A stretch of DNA of 64,000 bases, taken from the NCBI GenBank assembly GCA_001602435.1, contig CP012156.1, forward strand, positions 1,756,001 through 1,820,000, read 5' to 3'. The notes below the pieces were generated by a model. It had not been told where the DNA came from. It saw only the letters and a list, made by a program, of their open reading frames with translations, and made no database searches. This document shows positions 36,798-46,012 of the stretch, piece after piece; the stretch's first letter is position 1; every line of letters starts with the position of its first letter. The DNA is from Hyphomonadaceae bacterium UKL13-1. GTDB taxonomy: Bacteria > Pseudomonadota > Alphaproteobacteria > Caulobacterales > Aquidulcibacteraceae. Made by a program: the position numbers and the translations under genes.

Positions 36798-37598
36798 ATG
36801 TCTGACGGTACAAAAGTCCTCTATGAACGCGATGGCGATGTCGCCATTCTGACACTCAACGACCCCGCCACCATGAATGCCTGTGGCCTTGATATGGCCC
36901 AAGACATGACGCGCGCCTTTGAACGCGCTGCCGGGGAAGCCCGCGCGGTTGTTTTGACTGGGACGGGTAGAGGTTTCTGTTCGGGGGCCAATCTGGGCTC
37001 CACCGCCTCCAATATGAATGGCGCGCAAGACCCAGAGCAAATGGATGCCGGCGCGGCACTGGAAAGCATTTACAACCCCCTGGTGACCACGATCCGCGAC
37101 TTGCCTGTTCCTGTGGTGACCGCCGTCAATGGCGCTGCAGCTGGCATTGGCTGTTCGTTCGCGCTGTTGGGCGACATTATTTTGGCCTCAGAGAATGCCT
37201 ATTTCTTGCAAGCTTTCCGCCGCATTGGCCTCGTGCCCGATGGCGGCTCTACCTATATGTTGGCGCGCGCTGTGGGCCGCGCCCGCGCCATGGAAATGAT
37301 GCTGTTGGGCGAGAAAATCCATGCTCCCCAAGCCCTTGAGTGGGGCCTCATCAACCGTGTTACGTCTCAAGAGACCCTGCTCGAAGAAGCCAAGGCCCTC
37401 GCCCACAGCCTTGCCAGCGGCCCAACCAAGACACTGTCGATGATCCGCAAAGCGGCTTGGGCAAGCTTGGACAATGACTGGAATTCCCAATTGGCCCTCG
37501 AGCGGGATTTGCAACGCGATGCAGGCCGTACCAAGGATTTCCGCATTGGCGTGATGGCCTTCTTGTCCAAGCAAGTGGCGCAATTCACCGGCCGATAA
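36798..37598 (+). CDS. Enoyl-CoA hydratase/isomerase family protein
   Basis: 266 aa from ATG 36798; GGGAG at 36787-36791 fits this start better than the ATG at 36792 or the longer frame from 36699. Crotonase fold: AVVLTGTGRGFCSGANL (oxyanion hole), then VVTAVNGAAAGIGCSFALLGD and RRIGLVPDGGSTYMLAR, whose acidic residue position matches isomerase-like members. It probably acts in fatty acid or aromatic CoA-ester degradation; the substrate is unknown. It is followed after about 40 nt by an AEC transporter gene. Confidence 0.9.
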   Translation: MSDGTKVLYERDGDVAILTLNDPATMNACGLDMAQDMTRAFERAAGEARAVVLTGTGRGFCSGANLGSTASNMNGAQDPEQMDAGAALESIYNPLVTTIRDLPVPVVTAVNGAAAGIGCSFALLGDIILASENAYFLQAFRRIGLVPDGGSTYMLARAVGRARAMEMMLLGEKIHAPQALEWGLINRVTSQETLLEEAKALAHSLASGPTKTLSMIRKAAWASLDNDWNSQLALERDLQRDAGRTKDFRIGVMAFLSKQVAQFTGR

Positions 37599-37638
37599 GG
37601 CTTCGCCCGCAGCGGGCCATGACACTAAGGGACCGCGC

Positions 37639-38565
37639 GTGGACGTTTTATGGATCACCTTGCCAATTTTTGGCTTGATCGCCCTTGGCTGGGCGGGGGC
37701 AAAGGCTGGCTTGTTTGATGGCACCACCGCGTCAGGCCTGTCGAGCTTTGTGTTCTGGCTTGCCTTCCCTGCCCTGCTTCTGACGTCCATGGCCAAGGCC
37801 CCAGCCCCCACCCTCACCCAAGGCTCGATCCTTGGCGTTTGGGTCAGCGTTTTGCTGGCGGGTCATGTTTTAGGGCGGCTGGGTGCAATGGCCCTCAACT
37901 TACCCCGAACCAGCCAAGCCGGGATCGGCTTTGCAGCCTCCAGTGGCAATACGGCCTTTTTGGGCACCGCCATTCTCGCCAGCCTGTTCGGGCCAGAAGT
38001 GCTGGCCATGGCTGCGGCCTTTGTCGCGTTAGAGAACATCCTGATTGTCGGCCTTGGCGTGGCAGGGCTTTATCTGGCAAAGCCCGCACCAGACCCAGCT
38101 GCGGCGCGGCGTGCCATGTTGGGCGGTTTGACCAATCCGGTCAGCATGGGCGCCCTCATCGGCTTTCTGATTGCGGTAACAGGCGTGCTTATCCCTCCAG
38201 CTTTGATGCGGCCCCTCGATATGCTGGGCGCTGCTGCCAGCCCTGCGGGCCTTGTCGCCCTTGGTATCGTGATGGCGACCAGCGTTACGAAGGCGCAGAG
38301 CCAATCTGGGCGCGATATAGCCCTTGTGGTCGCGATTAAATGTATCGCGCTTCCTTTGATGATGGCCACAGGCATGACGCTCATTGGTGCCCCGCGAGAG
38401 CTAGCCCTCGCAGCAACCATTCTTGCAGCCTGCCCCAGTGCGGTGAATGTGTTTATTCAGGCTCAGCAAGCAGAAGTCTGGGGCGATACGGCGGCGCGTG
38501 CGGTGTTTCTGACAACGTGCGTCTCAATCGTCACGCTGAGCTTGGCGGCCAGTTTAGCCGTTTAG
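37639..38565 (+). CDS. AEC family transporter (auxin efflux carrier type)
   Basis: 308 aa from GTG 37639, ten predicted membrane helices in two five-helix halves. The first half carries GFAASSGNTAFLGTAILASLFG with the conserved Asn of the family. The C-terminal half has LAATILAACPSAVNVFIQAQ. Members export or import small organic acids such as malate; the substrate here is unknown. The stop overlaps that of the convergent ygfZ gene by 3 nt. Confidence 0.9.
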   Translation: MDVLWITLPIFGLIALGWAGAKAGLFDGTTASGLSSFVFWLAFPALLLTSMAKAPAPTLTQGSILGVWVSVLLAGHVLGRLGAMALNLPRTSQAGIGFAASSGNTAFLGTAILASLFGPEVLAMAAAFVALENILIVGLGVAGLYLAKPAPDPAAARRAMLGGLTNPVSMGALIGFLIAVTGVLIPPALMRPLDMLGAAASPAGLVALGIVMATSVTKAQSQSGRDIALVVAIKCIALPLMMATGMTLIGAPRELALAATILAACPSAVNVFIQAQQAEVWGDTAARAVFLTTCVSIVTLSLAASLAV

Positions 38566-39401
38566 GCCGGTACAACCATCCAATCAGGCGGGTCTAGCTG
38601 GACCGCTTGATCCCCTGCCCGCAACTCATGACCTTCAGCGGTCGCCTTCTGCACCCGATCAAAGCGGATAAGCGCAAGGCCCAGACCTTGGCTGCCACTG
38701 CGCATCCGGCCGACTTCCCAGCCATCAGCCAAGATCGGGGTCTCAAATTCGGGTGCGGCCCCGTCAAAGCGTACCCGACACAGCTTGGTCTTGACCGTCG
38801 TGCGCCGTTTCATGCGGCTGGTCATTTCCTGTCCGACATAGCAGCCCTTATGGAAATCCACCCCACCCATTTCATCCATCAGGCCTTCGAGGATGAAGTC
38901 CTTTTCGACCAATAGGTCTGCGCCAAGGTCTGGCACGCCAAGGCTTAAGCGTTCTTGCTCATAGGTTTGAAACGCTACCGCATCATCCCCCAAGGCCAAG
39001 TCCGTGCGCGGGGCGATGAAGCGATGTGGCAGCTGTGCATTGCGGGGGTCTGGATAGGACATGGCACTTGAAGGCAAAGCGCTTGCTTGCCACGCTGCGC
39101 CCACCACAAAGGCCTCGCTCTTGTCTTCAATGGTCACTTTTGAGCGCAGCCGATATAGGCTCAAGCGCTTAGCAAAGCTTGCGGGCTCAGACACATCGAT
39201 CCAATAAGTGCCCGCCTCAGGTGCCGTAATGAATAGCTCAAACAAGAACTTGCCTTGCGGCGTTAGCATGGCCGTATAGACGCAGGCCTCTGGCCCCGCC
39301 CCTTCCACATTGTGGGTCAACAGCCCGTCTAACAAGGTGGCGGCATCTGGGCCGGAAACGCAGACCAAACCGCGCTTGGGGAAGGAAACAATATCAGCCA
39401 T
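38562..39401 (-). CDS. ygfZ: YgfZ/GcvT-like folate-binding protein
   Basis: 279 aa. Tetrahydrofolate-dependent factor for iron-sulfur cluster assembly or repair. The diagnostic motif K-G-C-Y-V-G-Q-E is present in DFHKGCYVGQEMTSRMKRRT (about 190-210). The N-terminus (RGLVCVSGPDAATLLDGLLTH) and the C-terminal beta-barrel fit GcvT-like folds. The gene follows a prolyl aminopeptidase gene on the same strand by 9 nt. Confidence 0.93.
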   Translation of the reverse strand: MADIVSFPKRGLVCVSGPDAATLLDGLLTHNVEGAGPEACVYTAMLTPQGKFLFELFITAPEAGTYWIDVSEPASFAKRLSLYRLRSKVTIEDKSEAFVVGAAWQASALPSSAMSYPDPRNAQLPHRFIAPRTDLALGDDAVAFQTYEQERLSLGVPDLGADLLVEKDFILEGLMDEMGGVDFHKGCYVGQEMTSRMKRRTTVKTKLCRVRFDGAAPEFETPILADGWEVGRMRSGSQGLGLALIRFDRVQKATAEGHELRAGDQAVQLDPPDWMVVPA

Positions 39402-39410
39402 GCCCTACAC

Positions 39411-40403
39411 TTAGGACTGATTGCGCCTTTGTTCAAACCCTGTCGCCAATTCATCGGTAAAGCGCACCAAGGCATCGACAATGCCAGGCTCTAGGCTCGC
39501 ATGGCCCGCATCGCCAATGATTTCCAATTGGGCGTGGGGCAGAGCCTTCTTCAGCGCCCAAGCCGAGGAGAGAGGCGTCAAGACGTCATAGCGGCCATGT
39601 GCGATCTGGATCGGAATGGCTTTAAGCACGGCGGCATGGTCCAACAGCCAGCTATCGGTTTCAAAGAACCCCTTATTGACGAAATAATGGTTCTCGATCC
39701 GGGCAAAAGCTTCGACAAAGCGGTCCTCTTCGAAGCGGCCGGGTCGGGCATCAGGGCCCTTCATCGATAAGCAATCGCCTTCCCAGCGTGCCCAGGCGCG
39801 GGCGGCCAAAATACGGGTATCGCGGTCGTCACTAAACAGGCGCTTGTGGAAAGCACCAACAATATCGCCGCGCTCTTCCTCTGGGATCACGCTGACATAG
39901 TGGTCAAACGCGTCTGGGAAGATGTTGCTGGCCCCATATTGATAGAACCACGCAATCTCGGCTTGGCTGATCAGGAAGATGCCGCGCAAGGTCAGGCTCA
40001 AAACGCGGTCTGGATGCTTGATCGCATAGGCTAAAGCCAAGGTGGAGCCCCACGAACCGCCAAAGACTGCCCAAGCCTCAATCCCCAAATGCTCGCGCAG
40101 CTTTTCGATATCCGCAACCAAGTCCCACGTCGTATTCTCGTTTGTCTCGGCGTGGGGGGTAGAATTGCCACAGCCGCGCTGGTCAAACCCGATAATGTGC
40201 CATTTCTTGGGATGAAAGAAGCGCCGCATGTCTGGGCTCATGCCGCCACCGGGGCCACCATGCAGGCAAATAACCGGTATACCGCCGGAGGTGCCCGCTT
40301 GCTCAAAATACATCGTATGCAGATCACTGACGGCCAGCCGACCAGTCTGAAAAGGCTCAATCTGGGGATAGAGTGCGCGGCGGATGGAAGCAGAATCGGG
40401 CAT
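39411..40403 (-). CDS. pip: Proline iminopeptidase (peptidase family S33)
   Basis: 330 aa alpha/beta hydrolase removing N-terminal proline. Oxyanion motif CLHGGPGGGMSPD (about 47-59), FDQRGCGNSTPHA, nucleophile Ser117 in FGGSWGSTLALAYA, and the late Asp and His in HGRYDVLTP and GDAGHASLEPG. Length is typical of the family. It is 9 nt upstream of ygfZ, probably one operon. Confidence 0.93.
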   Translation of the reverse strand: MPDSASIRRALYPQIEPFQTGRLAVSDLHTMYFEQAGTSGGIPVICLHGGPGGGMSPDMRRFFHPKKWHIIGFDQRGCGNSTPHAETNENTTWDLVADIEKLREHLGIEAWAVFGGSWGSTLALAYAIKHPDRVLSLTLRGIFLISQAEIAWFYQYGASNIFPDAFDHYVSVIPEEERGDIVGAFHKRLFSDDRDTRILAARAWARWEGDCLSMKGPDARPGRFEEDRFVEAFARIENHYFVNKGFFETDSWLLDHAAVLKAIPIQIAHGRYDVLTPLSSAWALKKALPHAQLEIIGDAGHASLEPGIVDALVRFTDELATGFEQRRNQS

Positions 40404-40475
40404 AAATTTCCTTCGGGTACGAACACGACTTAGAGCGGGTCGTACAGGCGTTCAAGGTGGGTAACAGTGCGCCGT

Positions 40476-41480
40476 TCAAGAGGTGCGCAGGCTGCCAAAG
40501 CGTTTGTGCATCCATTCGGCAATGGCCGAATTGGTCTCTTCAGGCTTTTCCTGCTGGGTCCAATGGCCACAGCCCTTGATGAGCACGCGGTCTAGGTCTG
40601 GCACATATTTTTCCATCCCATCGGCGGCCGAAGGCGGCAAAACCACGTCGTTCTCGGCCATGATCATCAGGCTGGGCTGGACAACAAGGTCTGGAATATC
40701 GGCGCTATCGAGCCAGTTGCGCGTGAAGTTGCGATACCAATTGATGCCGCCGCGAAAGCCCGTGCGCGTGAAAGTATCGACATAGACCTGATGCTCAGCG
40801 TCGTTCAGCAATGGATGGGTCGCTTTGCTTTTGTCAAAGTTCTGCAAGGCCAGTTGAAAGGCATGATTGCGCTTGCCCTCTGGGCGGGCGTCAAACTCTA
40901 ACGGTGTGACCGACGAACGGCGCATATAGAAGCGGAAGGTCTTGTCGACATCCTCTTCCAAAATCGCCTCCATCGCGCCGGGCTTCTGGAAGAAGATGAT
41001 GTAATGATCCGGCCCAAAGCGCTGTTCATACAGCGCGATGGGGTCAATTGGCGGGCGCTTAGTATAGGGCGTATTGACACCAATAACCCCTGCAACCCGG
41101 TCTGGCCTGCGTGTCGCCATCGCCCAAACGATCAGCCCACCCCAGTCGTGACCACAAAATACTGCCTTCTCAATCCCTTTGGCATCCAGCAGGGCCGCAA
41201 GGTCCCCTGTCAGCGTATCGAGATCATAGGCCTCAATGGCGTCAGGGGCCGAGGTTAGGCCATAGCCGCGCAAATCTGGGGCAATGGCGCGAATAGCCGC
41301 CTTGGGTAGGCCAACCAACTGATGCCGCCACGAAAAAGCCAGCTCTGGATAGCCATGACACAAAACGACTGGCGGCATCTCTGAAGGGGTATTTGTATCC
41401 CAGACGGCCATGTCTATGCCATTGACGGGCAGCATTTGTGGGGCCGACAATCCAAACTGGGCCCAATCAATTTGGCGCAT
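40476..41480 (-). CDS. Alpha/beta hydrolase, epoxide hydrolase-like
   Basis: 334 aa from ATG 41480, which overlaps the end of the DUF423 gene by 14 nt; the longer frame to 41531 would overlap more. Epoxide hydrolase signatures: oxyanion motif CHGYPELAFSWRHQ (HGxP), nucleophile Asp in FCGHDWGGLIVW, a cap domain with Tyr residues, and the C-terminal His in KGCGHWTQQEKPEE. It likely hydrolyses epoxides or halogenated substrates; the exact substrate is unknown. It forms one operon with the DUF423 and thioesterase genes. Confidence 0.87.
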   Translation of the reverse strand: MRQIDWAQFGLSAPQMLPVNGIDMAVWDTNTPSEMPPVVLCHGYPELAFSWRHQLVGLPKAAIRAIAPDLRGYGLTSAPDAIEAYDLDTLTGDLAALLDAKGIEKAVFCGHDWGGLIVWAMATRRPDRVAGVIGVNTPYTKRPPIDPIALYEQRFGPDHYIIFFQKPGAMEAILEEDVDKTFRFYMRRSSVTPLEFDARPEGKRNHAFQLALQNFDKSKATHPLLNDAEHQVYVDTFTRTGFRGGINWYRNFTRNWLDSADIPDLVVQPSLMIMAENDVVLPPSAADGMEKYVPDLDRVLIKGCGHWTQQEKPEETNSAIAEWMHKRFGSLRTS

Positions 41481-41850
41481 CGAACTTATCCTTTCGGCTG
41501 AAACACGCCCAAGCAAGGCACAGCCATCCACTTAAGAAGCAGAGACCACCGAGGGGGGCCGCCATCGCTACAGCCCGTGGTGCCCCCAGCGCAAGGGCGT
41601 AAAGCGAACCCGCAAACAACAAGATGCCAAGGCCAAACAGCGGCACTGCAAAACGCGCTTTGTTAAAGCCTTGGGTTTGCAGCCAGACACAGGCAAACAG
41701 CGCCAAACTATGGGCCATGTGCTGACTAGACCCCGTCTCTACCCAAGCTTTGGCCTGTGGACTGGTGATGCCATGGGCACCAAAAGCGCCGATCGCCACC
41801 GCAACAAAGCCCGACAGGCAGATCAGACCCAATAGATGTTGTTGCTTCAT
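41467..41850 (-). CDS. DUF423 family small membrane protein
   Basis: 127 aa with four membrane helices. The family features are GAFGAHGI near residue 22, WVETGSSQHMAHSLALFA, and the Gly-rich fourth helix with LGGLCFLSGWLCLAWA. Function unknown; widespread in bacteria. It starts in an ATGA overlap with the thioesterase stop. Confidence 0.9.
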   Translation of the reverse strand: MKQQHLLGLICLSGFVAVAIGAFGAHGITSPQAKAWVETGSSQHMAHSLALFACVWLQTQGFNKARFAVPLFGLGILLFAGSLYALALGAPRAVAMAAPLGGLCFLSGWLCLAWACFSRKDKFDAPN

Positions 41851-42260
41851 GGCGTGCCCTTCTTTGGGGGAATGGCATACGTGATCACAGCGTGTGCGAC
41901 CATATCCGTTTCGCCATCTGACCTTATGCCTGCTTCCATCACTGCCATGGTCTTGCCCAGCTTCATCATACGGACCTCAGCGATCAAATCCTTGGGCTTG
42001 GGCTTGCGCATGAATTGGATCGACAGATTGGTCGTCACGGCAAGCGGCTCAAACCCAATGGCCGACAGCACCAAGGCATAAGCCGCCGTATCGGCCAGCG
42101 CCATCATTGTCGGGCCAGAGAGTGAACCACCCGGCCGGATCTGGTTGGGATTATAAATGATACGACAGCGTGCGGTCTGGCCATCTGCTGCTTCGACCAA
42201 GGGTGGCGTGCCGCCGCTGAATGCTTGGGCCAAGAATTGATTGATCTCGTCAGGGGTCAT
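41847..42260 (-). CDS. PaaI-type hotdog thioesterase
   Basis: 137 aa. Hotdog fold with the pattern NQIRPGGSLSGPTMMALADTAAYALVLSAIG, then TTNLSIQFMRKPKPKDLIAE, typical of acyl-CoA thioesterases of the PaaI/YbgC superfamily. The catalytic residue is probably the Asp of MALADTAAY. The acyl substrate is unknown. First gene of a three-gene coupled operon with DUF423 and the epoxide hydrolase-like gene. Confidence 0.87.
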   Translation of the reverse strand: MTPDEINQFLAQAFSGGTPPLVEAADGQTARCRIIYNPNQIRPGGSLSGPTMMALADTAAYALVLSAIGFEPLAVTTNLSIQFMRKPKPKDLIAEVRMMKLGKTMAVMEAGIRSDGETDMVAHAVITYAIPPKKGTP

Positions 42261-42736
42261 GGCTTCACGCTAAAGGCTCACCCCAATCAGGTCCAGCCAC
42301 TTCGCCCAGTCAAATTGCCTTCCCCTCAAGTTGGGCGAGGGGCTTAAATCCTCGCTGTGATTGGTAGAATATTTCGACCTAGACGCGCTTTGGTGATCCC
42401 TTTGGTCCACCAAACCGCTTCCTCTAGCGTGATTGGGCGGTTTGTCGCGTCAAATCGCCCACAAACAATCGACGTTGGCCTTTGGTGTAGGCAGAGCCTG
42501 CACCAAAGCCTTCCAGATGAAACGAAGCTTGTCCCTTCAGTCCCCCAACTTAACCCGGATGCGCTCGCCCCACTCTCCACTTCGCTCAGGGGGGGATGAA
42601 AGGGTTGGAGCGCTCCCCAGATGCAAAACTGCAATCGCTCCACAAATAAAAAACACCGGATGCTGTAATTTTTCTGCGTCCTAACGTCTCGTTTACCAAC
42701 GCGATTCACACTGAGCATAGAAATTAGGAGACGCTT
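42261..42736. other. Intergenic repeat-rich region
   Basis: No convincing gene. Open frames on both strands are low quality and resemble the translated noise of genomic repeats. Short inverted repeats are visible, such as CCCCTC/GAGGGG near 42322-42342 and AAACCGC/GCGGTTT near 42412-42446, with a C/G-rich patch at 42540-42600. It may be an extragenic repeat element or a decayed insertion. Confidence 0.5.
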
Positions 42737-43216
42737 GTGGCGCGTGCTGAAGAAAAACAATTAATTGAATCTGAAAGCCAAATGGCACAACGGCGCGCGC
42801 AACGCGCCTCTTGGGCCTTGCTGCAGCGTGTCCATTCGACGTTAGACCTGTCTTGCGCCCATGTGATCGAAGTGATGGCGGCTGATGCCGGTGCCCATGT
42901 CGCCCTTTTGGCCCGCCAATTCCCCGGCGTGCATTTTGAGTTGAGCCATGAAGCAACCCGCTGTGAGGAGTCTGTTCGCATTCTTTGGGCACCCGATGGC
43001 GTGACCATGGCTTTGTCGAAAGACCAATTGGCCAGCTATGATGCGGTCATTGTCACCCACGCACCCGAGGTTTTGCAGGACATTTTCCAGACCTTTGCAG
43101 GCTTTGCCCGTGTGGCTGGTGTACGTGATTTTGCCGGTGGCCAAGCCTTGGCGATCTTTGGCAAAGGCCTTGCCCGCGATCTGTTCCGGGCCAAGGTCCG
43201 CGATATCGCGGCCTAA
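42737..43216 (+). CDS. Uncharacterised protein upstream of mprF
   Basis: 159 aa from GTG 42737 with AGGAGA upstream. It starts with a charged helical segment (about 1-35), then HVIEVMAADAGAHVALLARQFPG, which resembles a degraded SAM-binding motif I, followed by alternating strands and helices and FGKGLARDLF near the C-terminus. It could be a non-catalytic Rossmann-like protein, but no family is recognised. It precedes mprF on the same strand by about 75 nt. Confidence 0.65.
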   Translation: MARAEEKQLIESESQMAQRRAQRASWALLQRVHSTLDLSCAHVIEVMAADAGAHVALLARQFPGVHFELSHEATRCEESVRILWAPDGVTMALSKDQLASYDAVIVTHAPEVLQDIFQTFAGFARVAGVRDFAGGQALAIFGKGLARDLFRAKVRDIAA

Positions 43217-43291
43217 GCCTTACCGGCAGAAACCTTACGGACACAGTTGCCTGATTGTTTTGCCAGCATAAAGCAGGCAACATGATGGCCT

Positions 43292-46012
43292 GTGACCGAA
43301 CCGAACCAAGACACCATCGAGCAATTTGAGGAAGAAGAGGCTCGCACTGCTGCGTGGCGGACCATGCTGGGTGCTGTGTGGGGGCGCGCCAGGGGCAGCC
43401 TGACCCATCCGATCCTGACCGCGGCCATTAGCCTTGCTGTCTTCATTGTGGCACTGGTTTTCATCAATGATGAGATGACGCGCCACAGTCTGAAGGACCT
43501 CAAGGTAGCGTTTGAAGCGGTTAATCCGTGGAGCCTGTTCGGCGCAATTGCTTGTGTCGGATTGGCTTATGCCGCTTTAACTTTCAACGATCGCTTTGCC
43601 TTGACCATGTTGGGCAAAAGCTTGCCACGCGCCCGCACCGCGCGTGCCAGCATTGCCGCTTATGCTTTGGCCAATAGCCTCGGCTATTCGTGGGTGACGG
43701 CGGGCACAGCGCGGCTACGCCTATACCGCAAATGGGGCCTGTTGCCGGGCGAAATCGGGACCTTATCCTTTCTGACAGGCTCTGCCGTTCAAATGGGCGG
43801 CCTAACCGCAGCTGCCCTTGGACTCTTGTATGCCGCGCCAGAAATCGCGTTGCACGGACCGTTCCACGCCTTGGTTTGGTATGGCCTAGGCCTCCTTCTG
43901 TTGGTTCCGGGCATTTTGTGGTTGGTTTATGCGCGCTTTGGGGCGGGCCAAGCCCGCATTGGTGAGGCGGTCATCCACCGGCCTGACTTTGGCAAAGCCC
44001 TGACGCAATTGGCCATCACGGTGCTGGAATGGATGTGTGCAGCAGGCGTGCTTTATTTCCTGCTGCCAGACCATGGCGGGTGGTCCTATCCGGCCTTTCT
44101 GGCTGTCTATGTTTTGGCAGGCTTGTTGGGGGCGTTGTCGGGCGCGCCAGGCGGCTTTGGTGTCTTTGAAGCCGCCATTCTGACGTTGGCACCGGTGACG
44201 CAAGATACGCCGGGCGCTGCTGTGGCGCTGGTAGTCTACCGCCTGATCTACACCTTCATCCCGCTGGTTATCGGCACCATCATTTTAGGCCTAGATCACG
44301 CAGCGCCCGCCACACGCCCGGCCGCCAAAGCAGCACGGTCGATGGGCAATAGTCTCGGCGCCCGCATCAGCGCCCGCTTGGGCATGACTTTGGGTGAAGC
44401 CACTCTAGAACTTTCACCACGTATCTTGGCGACTTTGGTGTTTATGGCAGGGCTTGTCTTGCTAAGCTCGGTCGCAACCCCAGCGCTATCGGCCCGTATG
44501 CAAGCCATTGATGCATGGGATTTGCGCGCGATTTCTGACCTGTCGCACTTTGCCGCCTCCATTGTCGGCGTCCTTCTGCTTCTGATTGCAGCGGGCCTGT
44601 GGCGCAAAGTGGCTGCGGCTTGGGGCGGGGCGATTATTCTTCTCAGCGGCGGCATCATCTTTTCTTTGGCCAAGGGCCTGGATTGGGAAGAGGCAAGCAT
44701 TTTGGCGGTGGTATTGGCGCTGGCCCTGCCCTGTGGTGCTGCTTTCACGCGCAAATCGGCACTCGGCCCCAATCTCTTGTCGCCCGCGTGGATTGCAGCC
44801 CTTGCGGGCGCAGTCGCGGCAGTTGGCTGGCTCAGCCTGTTCGCCTATCAGAATGTGGAATTCCGCGCCGAGCTTTGGTGGGACTTTGTGCGCGACAATG
44901 ATGCCGCGCGCAGCCTGCGTGCCTTAACCGCTGCCTGCGTCATGACCCTGTTCATCGCCGTATGGGCCCTCTTCACACCGTGGCGGGCCAGCCTGCGCCG
45001 TGTGTCGGACCCTGCAGACATCGCCCGCGCACAAGCCATTTTAGAGCGGGCTGAAAATCCGCGCGCCGATGCCAATCTCGCCTTTCTGGGTGACAAGCTC
45101 TTCCAATTCTCTGAGAGCGGCGAAAGCTTTGTAATGTATCGCGCACGCGGTAATCGCTGGATCATTTATGGCGACCCCGTGGGCCTTGCGAGCGAGCGGC
45201 AAGCCCTACTTCGTCAAGTACGCGATGAAGCAGCCCAAGCCGGGGCGCGGCCGATTTATTACGCCGTATCGCGCGAACTGGTGCCCGATTTTGCTGAGAG
45301 CGGCTATGTTGTCCGCAAGATTGGTGAGACCGCCATCGTCGACCTTGAGACCTTCACCTTGACCGGCAAGGACGCGCAAAATCTGCGCACGTCGCGTAAC
45401 AGAATGGCGCGTGAAGAGGTCAGCTTCTTCTTCAGTCCAGCAACAGAGACTGCGAGCCTACTCGACGAGATGGAGCCAATCTCGCGGGCGTGGCTCCGTG
45501 CCCATCATGGCGGGGAAAAGACCTTCTCGCTGGGCACCTTTGATCGCACCTATCTAAGCCGTTTCCCGACCGCTTATGTGCGTGACAAAACAGGCGCGAT
45601 GATCGCTTTCGCGAGTCTTTGGACCACCCACGACGGCGAAGAGATTGCCATTGATTTGATGCGCCATGCCCCCAGTGCCCCCCATGGCGTGATGGATTAT
45701 TTGTTCGTTGAAATCGCGCTATGGGCCAAAGAACAAAATTATCGCCGTTTTGATTTGGCGATGGCCCCGCTTTCGGGCCTGTCGGATCTCAAAGGCGCAC
45801 CCATGCTCGTCCGCCTTGGCGCGATTGTGTTTGAGGAGGGCGAAGAAGTCTATGGATTCCGCGGTCTTCGCCGCTTTAAGGACAAGTTCAATCCAAATTG
45901 GAAGCCGCTCTATTTGTGTGCGCCGCCCGACGTGATGCTGCCAGCAGCGCTTCTTGATGTGGCGGCTCTGACCAGCGGCGGCCTGCGCGCCATGCTGAAG
46001 GGCAATGGCTAG
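43292..46012 (+). CDS. mprF: Bifunctional phosphatidylglycerol lysyltransferase/flippase
   Basis: 906 aa from GTG 43292. The N-terminal two thirds (about 40-560) hold some 13-14 membrane helices with the flippase signature LSGAPGGFGVFEAAIL. The C-terminal domain (about 590-890) is the GNAT-like aminoacyl transferase (DUF2156) with FSESGESFVMYRARGNRWI and FDLAMAPLSGLSDLKG. It transfers lysine or alanine from aminoacyl-tRNA to phosphatidylglycerol and flips the product, reducing sensitivity to cationic peptides. The aminoacyl specificity cannot be read. Its stop overlaps that of the convergent oxidoreductase gene. Confidence 0.94.
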   Translation: MTEPNQDTIEQFEEEEARTAAWRTMLGAVWGRARGSLTHPILTAAISLAVFIVALVFINDEMTRHSLKDLKVAFEAVNPWSLFGAIACVGLAYAALTFNDRFALTMLGKSLPRARTARASIAAYALANSLGYSWVTAGTARLRLYRKWGLLPGEIGTLSFLTGSAVQMGGLTAAALGLLYAAPEIALHGPFHALVWYGLGLLLLVPGILWLVYARFGAGQARIGEAVIHRPDFGKALTQLAITVLEWMCAAGVLYFLLPDHGGWSYPAFLAVYVLAGLLGALSGAPGGFGVFEAAILTLAPVTQDTPGAAVALVVYRLIYTFIPLVIGTIILGLDHAAPATRPAAKAARSMGNSLGARISARLGMTLGEATLELSPRILATLVFMAGLVLLSSVATPALSARMQAIDAWDLRAISDLSHFAASIVGVLLLLIAAGLWRKVAAAWGGAIILLSGGIIFSLAKGLDWEEASILAVVLALALPCGAAFTRKSALGPNLLSPAWIAALAGAVAAVGWLSLFAYQNVEFRAELWWDFVRDNDAARSLRALTAACVMTLFIAVWALFTPWRASLRRVSDPADIARAQAILERAENPRADANLAFLGDKLFQFSESGESFVMYRARGNRWIIYGDPVGLASERQALLRQVRDEAAQAGARPIYYAVSRELVPDFAESGYVVRKIGETAIVDLETFTLTGKDAQNLRTSRNRMAREEVSFFFSPATETASLLDEMEPISRAWLRAHHGGEKTFSLGTFDRTYLSRFPTAYVRDKTGAMIAFASLWTTHDGEEIAIDLMRHAPSAPHGVMDYLFVEIALWAKEQNYRRFDLAMAPLSGLSDLKGAPMLVRLGAIVFEEGEEVYGFRGLRRFKDKFNPNWKPLYLCAPPDVMLPAALLDVAALTSGGLRAMLKGNG

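Noticed and set aside
42344..42760. 138-codon minus-strand ORF and an 80-codon plus-strand ORF in the same place
   Set aside because: Low-complexity translation of a repeat-rich gap with short palindromes; no plausible start signals.
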